The notes below the pieces were generated by a model. The model made no database searches, was not told the origin of the DNA, and saw only the letters and a program-made list of their open reading frames with translations. Both the position numbers and the translations under genes were made by a program. From contig CM054116.1 in NCBI GenBank assembly GCA_028673005.1, forward strand, positions 83,030,572 to 83,094,571: a stretch of 64,000 nucleotides of DNA, given 5' to 3'. The stretch's first letter is position 1. Each line of letters starts with the position of its first letter. Shown piece by piece: positions 1 to 10,130 of the stretch. This DNA is from Tanypteryx hageni (taxonomy: Eukaryota > Arthropoda > Insecta > Odonata > Petaluridae).

Positions 1-540
1 TTCGAAACCCCTGCTTTAAAACTTATACCGCACCTTCCGTTTGTCCATATTCACCGACCTCTCTCCTACGCCATCCTCACCAACCCCATTTTATACGTTT
101 CCCAATCTCTTTTCCCCAATATCTATCCAATATATCTCTCTCTTTATTTCTTCTTTTTCCTCGCAATCCCTCCCCCTCTCCTCAAACCTCTTCCTCTCTT
201 TTCCTCTACCTCTTCCTTTCCGTTTTCCACTTTCTCTCCGCCTTCCTCTTTCTCCTTTGCTCTCCCTCTAACTCCCTCCACCGTATTCCCTATATTTCTA
301 TTTGATCTCATTCTTATAGAATTCTTAATAAACAATCTATACTTCTGTGCTCTTCTGCGAGGTCGCATTCTCTCTATCCATCTCTTTACTCGTCCCCCTC
401 TTAACCCTCCCATCCTCCTTTTTTCCCCACTCACGCTGAAGTGCGTCTCTCTCAAACTTCCTTCCATCAAGGCTTCCAGCCAATCCAATTCCTCTCTCTC
501 TCTCTCTCTATCCGTCTCCATTATTCCCTTTCCTTCATTA
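1..540. repeat. Pyrimidine-rich low-complexity tract
   Basis: The plus strand is dominated by C and T, with short CT and TTCC runs, including a run near 493-508. Open frames here translate to Ser/Pro/Leu/Phe-rich strings on plus and Arg/Glu-rich strings on minus, as expected from composition alone. No gene is supported. Confidence 0.7.
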
Positions 541-2510
541 ATCCTTCATTTCTTCCACGTCGATCCTCCTTGATTAATGTTTGATAACTTTTGTCTTCTG
601 CGCTTACTTTACTTTCTATTTTTATCTTGCCTTTTTTATTCTTCATCACTCCAGTAACTATTTTTCCCATTATATTTAATTGTTTCCATATCTTTTCTTT
701 TGCTAGCTTTTGTATCTAGCGTATTACGACACTGTTATAATAGAGATTTTTCTGAGAGCCTTTTACCTTCAGCGGGCATTTGTCAAATTTTATTTCAAAA
801 AGTATTTACATGCGATATATTTGCCGTAAACTACCTAATTTTATGTAATATAAAAATATCTGGAGTTTCTGAACGACAGAACCAAAATTTTTCAAATAAG
901 TTGCACAAGTCGAGTTTACTAATATCCTTTCCTATTTTTCATTAGTTAACGTAGAGAACTTGGTTAAATAACAACATAGTACACAAAGATTTTTATTTTT
1001 GTATGTCTAAACATATTTTACGAGCAATAAGCACGCATATTTTGTAAGAGTTGATTATTTAAATATTTTACGAGTTTTCATATTCGTCTTTCCATTTACA
1101 TAGATCTGACGGTAGAAAGCAAACAAAATAACTTTTACTAACTAAAAGTCACTCACTGTTTCCAAACTAGAAAATTTCATTAAAAAATGTTACAATTTAA
1201 AACTTTAAATTAATATTTAGAAGAATTCGAATTGCCACCGTACTGATAACTTGAATCCATTTATATTTACACTACAGATTAATTACCTGCTTAAATATAA
1301 TTAGAGAAAATATATGAAAGTTTATTTCGTAAGCTAATTTGTGCGTCGAATCGTGTTCAATTAATGAATTTTCGCTGCAATGACCTTATCAGTGGCTTCC
1401 TATTTTGTCTCTAACCGCCGGTGATTGACTTCCTTATAATGAACGAAAAAAGTAATATCAATGGACAGCTTTCGAACGTAATGGGATCATTTCAAACCAG
1501 CATCAAGGTTGAAAGACGGAAAAAGGCTTAATAAATCATTTAGGCAATTATCAGTTAAGCGAAAAAATTGAAAAGAAATCGATACAGTCGTAGCCAATTA
1601 GCCGTTCTTTTCTGTTATGGTACACAATGAAATTCAAGTTAAAAATACCAATTTTTATTAAAGAAATTAAAAAGTCAAATAAATTTAAATTTCGGTCCGT
1701 CAAAAAAAATTAAATATTCCCATGCTATCAACCGCGCTAGATACTGACGAGGCGAGAATGTCACGAAGCAGTTTTCTTTCTCAAATAAATATTTTTTCAT
1801 TTTAATTATAAAATTATATTTTATACTTATCACTTCATTAGACGCATAAATGAAAGCAGATAGCTATTAAATTATTTCAAGAGCGAAAACAAATATCAAT
1901 GGAATTCAGTAATGTCTATTCTTTTTAAAGCCATTTTGAAACTGTAGCAACCTGGCTCTAATATCTGTCTGAATTGAGTCATGTATTAATTATTATTAAT
2001 TATCTATAATTAAATCCAAAAATCGTTAAACAAAAAATAAATCGTCAGCTTATATTCCCTTCACCATCGCTTAAACACACCAAGTGTCTCTAACGCGAGA
2101 CAAAGTTTTGAAGAGTACATGCAATGAAACGTCAAGAAGGCCTTGTTTCATGCGTTCGGAAAAAGAGATTTTCCTCCGTCTTAAACAATTGTAATATCCA
2201 GTATTATGTATTATTATCAGTCTTAGAACACATTAAATTTTTGGCACTATAGAAAACATCCATGAGAAACGTTTGGTTTCTGATGAAAACCGTGCAACGT
2301 ACAGGATAAGAGCCATCGCCATCCTCTAAAATACACCAAACTGTGCCCCTCAGTAGATAGTGAGCAACTCTTACTATTTAAACTCGTCAAAGTAAAATAA
2401 GCGGTGCATTTTTGCAGATAAAATAAATATATAAAGTACTATCTACCGCTATTGGATTTATCTCAACCCGCATTGCGTGTCAGTATCTTTGGTAGCACAA
2501 AACAGGAGTG
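541..2510. other. AT-rich noncoding stretch, nothing recognised
   Basis: AT-rich DNA with only short open frames (for example 700-945 on plus) that resemble no family I know. No TIR/TSD pair, RNA gene or clear splice structure was seen. Confidence 0.5.
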
Positions 2511-3330
2511 AAAACACCCCGTGCTACTACAAAAGGAATTTTTTATTCAAATCCGTCGAGTGCAAAAAAGGTAACAAAGCAGGCGGCAGATGCGTCGAGT
2601 AGACTCTAAAATTAAATCGGAGAACGTTAACGGAGAATTGAAAGCGGTCTGAATAATGATTCTTTCGGGAGCTTGGGCGCGTATCAAAATGGGGAGAAGC
2701 GGTGGAAACAATCGAATTAAAGGAGGTAAGAGGATGCAATGGGGCCGTATCTCCCAGGCCTTTAAAACGCGCCTCCCGGAGAATGGCGTATCAAGTGTAC
2801 AGTAAAAGTTTAACCCGAGTTCATAACGTGGCCCCGGATAGCTCTTTAGGCGGCGAGCGATTCGAGAGCGCGATTTCGGCCGAAAATGCCGGCAGACGCG
2901 AGAGGTCAGAGGTTAATGAAGAGAGATGATGGAAGATAGACTGAAAGAAGTGCCACCTCGCGTCAAATTTTCGACTTTTAACCCCATCCAGGCAACGCGG
3001 ATTTTTTTTCGTGACGCGTGACTTTGATCAAGAGGAGTGGTGATGGGTTTGTTTTTCGAGGAGGCAAGTCGTTTCGCGTTGGCCTTTTAGGCGTTGAAGC
3101 TATTTTACGGATGCCTCTGCCGAGTTTTACGGCGGATTTTATCTTCGGGAAGGTGAACTGCAGTCTCTTATTTATTCCATCGGTTCGAAAACCGTAACGG
3201 TCGCTCGTTCTCTTCTCCCAACTCTGGTCGCCTTTATTTCTTCCGCCTAACTTTAGAAAGTTTTTTTTTCGGGGACGAAATTAACAAGCACGCATTTATT
3301 TTGAGCGTGCGCAAATTTCACCCGACTGAA
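2511..3330. other. GC-richer, CpG-containing island, no gene recognised
   Basis: Base composition changes from AT-rich to mixed with frequent CG dinucleotides, roughly 2560-3250. Overlapping short frames on both strands (2527-2739 minus, 2702-2929 plus) have no recognisable domain. It could be a conserved noncoding or regulatory element or a fragment of an untranslated exon; the sequence alone does not decide. Confidence 0.3.
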
Positions 3331-4045
3331 TGTTTGAAAATTAAGGACTTATCTGATGACTTTATGAACAATTTCAAAATCTTCGTATAACGTCTATATT
3401 ACTGCATATTTTTTATTTTTTATTACCTTAGGGCGACGAAGGATTGATAGACTTATCGATTGTGTCAACCAGAGAATGTCGTTTCTTATAGAAAAATTTT
3501 ACTTTTTATTTGGATCCCTTTTATCGACATCCAAGAAACTGTTTAAGAAGTGATAATTTTAACCAATGCAAAAATTTTAATCAAATGAAATGGTAGCAGT
3601 CCTTATGTATACGTGAACAAGCTGAAGACATAGCATTAACAGTCAGGATATTAATTATGGATTTCATTTTTGCATAACTACGTTAATTAAGTAGATAACT
3701 CATTGTGGCGCGATCTATAAAATAATAATTTTAATATTTTTTCCAACTCTCCACGTGACAAAACTCATCAGTTTTCGATTCTTTTTAGAAAAAGGCACTC
3801 GAAATTTTTCATCCCTGTGATTCGACCGAAAAACGGCTGCAATATCCCATGATTTTCCTCGCGGAATCTACTAATCCAAATGTCAGATTTGCTTCGTAAA
3901 ATATGCTTCAACTTTCTATCTACGATATATCTCTTTCTCTAGCTATCCCCATTCGCCTATAACAAATAAAATCACATCAATTCAGTCCTTTCCGCCAATG
4001 GACTCCAACCACTAAAAGTCTACTTAATACGCCGATTGCGAAGTA
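3331..4045. other. AT-rich noncoding stretch, nothing recognised
   Basis: No open frame of note and no repeat structure seen up to the hAT MITE that begins at 4046. Confidence 0.45.
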
Positions 4046-4297
4046 CATTGGCGCAGCCAAGGGAGGGGGAAGCTGCGCTTTGCCCTGCAATATCGCAAAT
4101 AATTTAACCTGCGACTGCATTGGCATTAATTAAAAGCTTTAACTTGAAAATAACTATATTTACTAAGTAGCTGTTATTATTTTTTTAATTTCATAACGAT
4201 GTTTATGAGTTGTTATTGGAAATTATCAAATAAATATGAAAAAATGCCTTTTATTATTTGGCATCCCCCCTAAGAAAAATTCCTGGCTGCACCACTG
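4046..4297. mobile_element. Nonautonomous hAT MITE, 252 bp
   Basis: The left end reads CATTGGCGCAGCCA and the right end, reverse-complemented, reads CAGTGGTGCAGCCA (12 of 14 match). Direct repeats flank it: GCGAAGTA at 4038-4045 and GTGAAGTA at 4298-4305 (7 of 8). An 8-bp target duplication with CA-beginning TIRs is the hAT superfamily signature. The AT-rich interior has no coding capacity. Confidence 0.8.
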
Positions 4298-5231
4298 GTG
4301 AAGTAAGAGGTTATTAAGGCTGAATAAGATTTATTCCTCCGTAAATATCCATTTCTCAGTCACGAGTACAAATTTTACCAGTATTTCATGTATTTCTTTC
4401 CACCATATTTGCCAATTAGTGCAAATGTCATATTTTACAATCGCATTTGAAAAATAAACTTTTAGAAATTAAAACCACAAGTTTTTAAGAATGTCAAGGC
4501 CCACTAGACATTTTTAATTTGATACGAGAAATGACATTCTTTTTTTCCGGAGGGCGAGTTGGGAAATATTATTATATTTCCGGATACCTTGAAAAATCTC
4601 ATAATTTCCGCATAGATATCTACAAAATACAAGTTAAAAATGTCTTCTGTAAAGGTTGTTGCAGAGAACTCATCAAATTATTTTTCAAGCTAATTAATAT
4701 CATGCTACATTCAGGTCCTCCTTTTTATGAAAAATCCAAAACGTAGTACAATTGAAACAGATACTTGACAAAATAAATTTATTTCATTCATGCTGTGACA
4801 GCACTTGATAATATTTTCTAGGAAATGAAAATGAATTTACAAAAGTAGAATTCATATCACGTGCATTTTATACCTACCGTCCATTGCTTTCTTTTGCAAA
4901 TATTAACTCGTCGTATATTTTCTTTCGCTCTCAAAGCATCTCTAAAGATTCACTTTTTCTAAAAAAAACGGAGAACATGGCTTAAACTAGACGGTAATGT
5001 GTTATTTTTTAGCGGTATTTAACGAAATTAATCCTTTTATACTGCGTAGTTTTTACCTCTGTCATTTAAAATCGGCTCGCAAAATTCTTCACCCGATATT
5101 TTAAAAACCGAATAGATTCTGCAGAAAAATAAATATAATGGTACTATAAGAATGATATTTAACCCAACAGTGGGTTGATGAATTACAATTTTAGCTATAG
5201 TAACTGTGATATTTTCTTAAGATCCATGTAG
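4298..5231. other. AT-rich noncoding stretch
   Basis: A 75-codon plus-strand frame (4519-4746) has no recognisable domain and AT-driven composition; I do not call it a gene. Confidence 0.4.
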
Positions 5232-5275
5232 TAAACAATTGTTTCTCAACCGTTGGGTCGCGACCAGCTGAAAGA
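5232..5275. mobile_element. Possible hAT terminal fragment
   Basis: The segment TTTCTCAACCGTTGGGTCGC resembles the end of the common hAT type with a TTCTCAACC..GGGTCGCGACC terminus. I could not find a matching opposite end or target duplication, so this is at most a solo end. Confidence 0.35.
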
Positions 5276-5914
5276 CAGTGAAATGATTTGAAAATGGCCG
5301 TGGAGAGGTTTATTATTGACAAGCATTTTTTTAATTGTTGCAAAATTATGATAAAAGTAATGAAAATATCTGTAAGTTTTAATTCAACACCTTTTTGCTG
5401 ACAGTACATAGTATTTTATGTATCAATGTATATATTTATAAATAAGCCGCGGGATTTTTTGTTTAGGTTTTTGCGATCCATTTTATTACAAAATCTACAA
5501 AATCGACTCTTTTATGGCGAATTGTTAGATAAATATAGTCAGATTTTGAACTGGAGCCTACCTATAGAGATTTAAAAAAAAAAACGAGAATTGAATCCCA
5601 CTTTTCATCACGTTGATCTGTTAAATTAAATTTCCGAGCAAAAAATAAACTGAGTCGGCGAGCAAACCATCACTCGAACTTCGAAGCCATCTTCATCCGA
5701 TCCGCATAAGCCGTATTCCATTTCTATCGGCTCCCAACCATTGCATTAATCTCCTCAAACACAGAAAACGGTTAACCGCCCGCCGACCAATCTTGTTGCC
5801 TCTCTTCAAAGCGCTTGCTAAAGCCAAACACGGCCTCATTCGTACTCGAACACCTCGTCGGTGACGGTATTTATTCTTCGACACCCCTTCCTCTTGACAG
5901 CGAAGCCCTTCATT
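5276..5914. other. Noncoding stretch, nothing recognised
   Basis: AT-rich to about 5640, then mixed composition. Short frames only (5693-5884 minus), with no domain. Confidence 0.4.
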
Positions 5915-6063
5915 GCCCCACCTCTATTTTACCCTCCCCCACCTCAATTTTACTCTTCCCCACCTCTATTTTACCCTCCCCACCTCTATTTTACCCTCTC
6001 CCACCTCTATTTTACCTTCCCCACCTCTATTTTACCTTCCCTCACACCTCTATTTTACTTTCC
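5915..6063 (+). repeat. 20-bp minisatellite, about 7 units
   Basis: About seven head-to-tail units of roughly 20-22 bp, consensus CCACCTCTATTTTACCCTCC, with substitutions such as CTCAATTTTACTCTT in the second unit. Plus-strand frames crossing it read as a repeated FYxPPxL-type peptide, a by-product of the repeat. Confidence 0.85.
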
Positions 6064-6231
6064 TCCTCCTAACGGTCCTTTTTCCTATTTGATAATTCAC
6101 CCCACCCTATCCCTGGTCTCCTTCTCAATCGCTACCTATTTCCCTTACTATCACGCACGCACACGTAAGCTCATTGTAAATACCCCACTAGCTAACTATC
6201 ATTCTCTCTCTCTCTCCCCATTTCATCCAAT

Positions 6232-6277
6232 GGTATCTGCATAGCAAGGCCGCGGGTTCGAATCCCGTCGAGGGTCT
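6232..6277 (+). other. tRNA-like 3' half (B-box)
   Basis: GGGTTCGAATCCC at 6254-6266 is a perfect T-arm/B-box. Upstream sequence is CT-rich and no D-arm/A-box or acceptor stem can be folded, so it is a tRNA-derived fragment or SINE tail rather than a tRNA gene. Confidence 0.4.
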
Positions 6278-6375
6278 GTATTTACGTGATTTTCATGCCG
6301 GGTTAGATGTAACAAGTTGAAAAGTGTAGTGTATCACAAATAGTGGCTTTTCGTGAGATGGAGTTGGTTTTGAGT

Positions 6376-6638
6376 CCAACCGATTCGCCTCTTGCATTAC
6401 ATGCGCAATGGAATCTAAGAGGTAGTGCAATGAATAGCCTGGAAGGGAGAAGAGAAACCCGGTGCCGACGTTTATCCTGCTCTTAAAGAAGAACACCACT
6501 GAGGCCCAACGGTTTAACGTCCCTTCCAACAACGTCCTTCGGAAAAATCCTCATAAGGATTCGAACCGGGTGTTGCTTCAGCAGATCACGGTGGGGCCAA
6601 CACTAACTACTACACCACTGGCTCCCCGTGCGATGGAG
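6376..6638 (-). mobile_element. tRNA-derived SINE, copy 1
   Basis: Read on the minus strand, the head is an A-box-like GGTGTAGTAGTTAG, followed by a B-box in CCCGGTTCGAATCC, then a body ending near the GTAGTGCAATGAATAG block. It aligns over most of its length to the copy at 6658-6990, sharing GAGAAGAGAAAC, GAAGAACACCA and the TCCCCGTGCGATGGAG head boundary. That identifies a repeat family with an internal Pol III promoter. Confidence 0.75.
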
Positions 6639-6657
6639 GTTATTACTAATGTATGTT

Positions 6658-6990
6658 CCCAGCTGATCCACCCCTTGCCTGCGCGCAATGTGTATCTCTA
6701 ACGTAAGTGATAGTGCAATGAATAGCTGGATAGCAAGGGAGAAGAGAAACTCGGTGTCCGCATTAGCCTACTCTTAATGAAGAACACCAAGGGGATCAAG
6801 GGCTTAACGTCCTTCCCGAAGGACCGAACAGCTAAATTTGCGCGGTCTCCTTCAAACCACACAAACAGGGGGCCCGGCGACCTTGGGAAAAATCCTACTT
6901 GCGCAGGATTCGTGCCCGCTGCTTTTTCACAGCAGGCGAGTAGCAGCCAGCGTCCTAACCACTACACCACCGACTCCCCGTGCGATGGAG
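6658..6990 (-). mobile_element. tRNA-derived SINE, copy 2 (head-to-tail with copy 1)
   Basis: Same orientation and family as 6376-6638, separated by about 20 bp. The minus-strand head GGTGGTGTAGTGGTTAGG is a good A-box/D-arm. The B-box position (GGGCACGAATCC) is decayed. The body has an extra block near 6840-6900 that copy 1 lacks, so copy 1 is probably deleted rather than copy 2 extended. Confidence 0.75.
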
Positions 6991-7640
6991 TATTTAAAAC
7001 TAAACGATATAATTTGAACGAACGCTCACCATAAAGCAGCTAAACACTAGGGCCCCTATTTTGCCTGTCTACAAAAATTCCTTCCCTCCTTAAGTTGATG
7101 CATTAATAAACGTATTTACGTAATTTTAATGACTAAATACTAAAAAACCATTTATCACAGATGATGTCAGGAAAATATTAAATTTTTGTTTACTGATTAA
7201 TTTTTCTAATCAGTTTTAATGAATCAAACAATCGAAAATTATTGAAAACATACCTCACTTGAGTTAAGTAGTTGTAATACTTACGTTTACATTCTTTTCT
7301 TCGTCGTAAATTACCCATTTCTTTGCGCTTAAAAATGCTGCATGCAAACGTAATAATATTAAATGTATTTTCGTAATTACAGAAAATATTATTGCTTCCA
7401 TTAAAACGAAGATTGTTTTCTTTGAGAAAATTAGGTATCCATGCGAATTATGAAATTCTTGTTCGAGTTTATTTATAACGACTACTCCTACGATAAATAT
7501 GTGTTAAACAAATATATACTATTTGGCTATTTCTACAAATTTTGTTTGAAAACTTTCGATATGACCAATATTTTACGAGTCATGACGAAAAGTTCTTATT
7601 GGTTTCCAGTAAAGTGGCACCCCTGATTGGGTAATGTAAA
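6991..7640. other. AT-rich noncoding stretch
   Basis: No gene, TIR pair or RNA signal seen. A 61-codon frame at 7441-7626 is AT-driven. Confidence 0.4.
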
Positions 7641-7644
7641 TCAT

Positions 7645-7805
7645 TTATGCCATTTTCTTACTGTCTTGGGCAATAAATCCTAAATACCAAATTTCATGAA
7701 AATCCGATGGGTAGAAGCCGAGAGCGAACATGAGTACGGACGGACGGACGGAACGAAACTGAATAGGCGCTCACATCGGATACGAAACGCGCCTAAAAAT
7801 GCATT
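7645..7805 (-). repeat. Dispersed repeat family R1, copy 1
   Basis: Minus strand: a start block TTTTTAGGCGCG, a run of GTCC repeats, then GGATTTTCATGAAATTTGG. The same order of blocks (TTTTAGGCG, a GTC-rich stretch, GGATTTTAATTAAATTT) occurs at 12300-12480 and 39056-39260. This motif combination is widespread in arthropod interspersed repeats; the class of element is not clear from the ends. Confidence 0.5.
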
Positions 7806-8002
7806 CGATTGTCTAAATCTCGCCTTTAAATAAAGGCGGGTTATATTACGCCAGTTTTTTATTTTCTCCATCTTTTCTCCGTCTGTCTAATCATCTTTCA
7901 TCTAATGTTTTATTTTTTTGCCCGTTCATTTTCATGTCATTAATTTTCTTTTCCTTCGCTTTCTCACCATCGCCATTACCGTTACCTCACTGTTACGTCA
8001 AA

Positions 8003-8519
8003 CCACTATCCAAAGCGGGTTTCCCCAAAGCGGATTCGATCATACGCAGTCAAATTAACGTCACGGCTATTAACCCAACACTTGCAAAATTTAATTGTAC
8101 CCGCTACTGAATTTGGCGCGCACCTCATCTTGCGTATGTATGTGACGTGATAAAGCTCTTGGCCTATGCCGGAGATCGGCAACCAGCGGCTCGTGAGCTG
8201 CATGCTGCTCTTAAATGACTTAAGAGCGGTTCTCTAAATCAGCTCCCTCCCCCCTGTGAAGCGTTTAGAACGTAAAATTAGCTCGAGACTTCAATTACCG
8301 AAAGTACTCGTTCATTTATGAGAATGTTCAGAAATACGAAGTGAATTTTTTTTAATAAGGACCGGAATAAATTCTGGATTGGTAAAAAGTGGCTCTTCTT
8401 GTTAATTCGGTTTCCAACCCTTGGGGCACACGAATACGCGTGTTTTAAATTGAGCGTTAAAGTCGCACAACGTGGCCCTTTCAAAAACTTCAACCCCGCG
8501 CTGCGCAAGGAACTACGGC
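8003..8519. mobile_element. pogo/Tigger-like MITE, copy A, carrying a hAT insertion
   Basis: Colinear with the better-preserved copy at 31671-32418 on both sides of an internal hAT insertion. The left flank 8062-8169 aligns without gaps to 31737-31844, sharing GGCGCGCACC and TTGCGTATGTA. The right flank from GAATACG at 8432 aligns to GAATATG at 32342. The outer ends (CCAAAGCGGGTTTCC; CTGCGCAAGGAACTAC) match copy B but the terminal CAGT and TA duplication have decayed. Confidence 0.6.
8170..8423. mobile_element. Nonautonomous hAT, 254 bp, inside the pogo-like MITE
   Basis: The left end CGGAGATCGGCAACC followed by GCGGCTCGTGAGC is a typical hAT terminus. The right end, reverse-complemented, reads CAAGGGTTGGAAACC. 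Flanks GCCTATGC (8162-8169) and GGGCACAC (8424-8431) are a decayed duplication. Its boundaries equal those of the different hAT in copy B. Confidence 0.6.
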
Positions 8520-8523
8520 ATTT

Positions 8524-8760
8524 TTTCTTTTCTCCCGACACTTTTTTTGGGTGTATACTTGTTTCACTTTCACTCGCTATGCCTGCGTTAAATACTGGCG
8601 TAGACTGTGCGTCTGCTTCCTAATGTTTAAGTAACGGGCTTTAATCCCGTGCTATACGTAGAAATATAGGGCCGTCTTCGTTACTGTTAATGAGGTCATT
8701 TGAAAAGATCTTTAAGTGCTGTTTATAGGCTATTTATAAATAAAATTAATCTTAACAGCC
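8524..8760. other. Mixed-composition DNA, nothing recognised
   Basis: Only short frames are present, with no structure beyond a transition to the C/T-rich tract that follows. Confidence 0.35.
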
Positions 8761-8779
8761 TCCCCGTGGTAATATGTTC

Positions 8780-9430
8780 CGCCCATCTCTCTCTCTCTCT
8801 ACTTCTTTCATCCAACCGCAGTAATTCTCTCCTTTCACTGCACATTTCCTTCTCTATAACATCAACCCCTCCTTTTCCTTCTCTCTCTCTCTCTCTATTC
8901 ATTTGGTCCAAGCGTGATGTTTGTTTATCCTACCCATTTTCTCCCCTCACGTTTCCATCCACCTTTCTACGTACTTTCTCCCGTCTTTTTTCCACTCCCT
9001 CTTACACCTATTCACTCAGCTCTACATCTCCCCCAACCGTTAAACCTTCCCCCCCTCCTCGCCCTATACCAACATCCTAAAACCCCTTTTTCCCTTTCAT
9101 TTCCCCTACCTTCCCTCTCTCTCTCTCTCTATGCCCTTATCCCCATGGCAATTCCTGCTAGGGAGCTCATTTCCTCAAGACATCTCCGCTTTCCGCTCAT
9201 TCTTCTCGGAGGCCTTTGCACAAAACGTTTCAACTTCCTCCCTTATGCCTCATTCCCTCGGCAAAATAGCGCCACCTCCCACTCTCTCCACCTGCCATCT
9301 TCCTCCCCTTCTCAACCCCCTCCCCCATTCTCTTCCCGCTCTCCCCCCCCCCCCCTCCTCCCTCTCGCATCCGACGTCCAGGCATCCCTCCTCTCCCATT
9401 CCCATCACACCAATCACTCCGTAACTATAT
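8780..9430. repeat. C/T-rich low-complexity tract
   Basis: The plus strand is strongly pyrimidine-rich with several (CT)n runs and a poly-C run near 9341-9355. The long Ser/Pro/Leu-rich frame 8914-9870 that crosses it is explained by the composition and by chance lack of T-A-rich stops; no domain is visible. Confidence 0.7.
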
Positions 9431-10130
9431 ACGATTCGGCCTCCCCACGGCTCCCGCTCCACCGAACTAAGCGGGAGCGGAAAAAAAAACAAACTCCCGC
9501 TCTATGGTGCTGCCCTCATACGACACCCGTGAGAAATGAGAGCACTGCGGAAGTGACAAGTGCAATGGTTTTCGAGGGATATACCGGCTATCTCTCTTTC
9601 TCTACATCTCTCTCGGGGTTGCAGTACGGAACGTTCAGGTTCGACTTTATCCCGCGAGACGGCAGTGTCTCATGTTCCTTTCACGCCCCCTCCGCTCCAT
9701 TCCTTTCCCCCGCCTCATCTCTCTTCCTATCTCTCACTATTCAGCGTTCAGGTCGAAGGGAAAAGAAGAAAAAGATCCCGATCGATTTTTTCCGCGAGGT
9801 ATCCGGAGTTTTATCGCTCGATCGATCGAGTCGAGCGTTTTACTGCCCGTTCCTTACTAGAGAGAGGTGAATTTCGATGACCTGTACCTCCACCTTAAAA
9901 GGATCTTCGTTAACAGCTTTGCCACGGCTGGATGGTTCCAGTAGTCATTATTCACACGGTATCGTTAAATTTATTGTCGCGGCCGAACGCCCTCAATAAG
10001 GGCACCGCGCTTGCATCGTTCGTAAAACCGGTGGTTTTTATTGCCCTGTTAATTCTTGGGAGGAAATTTAAAAAATAAAACGTTATTGCTGAGGCATTCA
10101 GTGGCTTCCATTAAAGCGCTTTCCATTTAT
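9431..10130. other. GC-richer island, no gene recognised
   Basis: CpG-containing mixed sequence, including a short perfect hairpin (stem GCTCCCGCT / AGCGGGAGC, about 9449-9477) and a (CGAT)n-like run near 9817-9830. Could be regulatory or a fragment of an exon; no reading frame gives a known protein. Confidence 0.3.

Noticed and set aside
2321..2450. Inverted pair AGTAGATAGT / ACTATCTACC as a MITE
   Set aside because: The arms are short, imperfect and lack a target duplication.
5915..6063. CRISPR-like array
   Set aside because: Units of about 20 bp are contiguous without unique spacers, and the DNA is clearly from an animal genome; it is a minisatellite.
6254..6266. tRNA gene around a perfect B-box
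   Set aside because: No D-arm, anticodon arm or acceptor stem upstream.
8003..8203. Conserved protein shared by the minus-strand frames at 8006-8203 and 31711-31896 (YIRxMRCAPxSV)
   Set aside because: The similarity comes from the shared pogo-like MITE flank; frames end inside the inserted hATs and have no coding features.
8914..9870. 318-codon open frame, one of the longest in the window
   Set aside because: Ser/Pro/Leu-rich composition follows the C/T-rich tract it crosses; no domain; overlapping frames in the same tract are open too.
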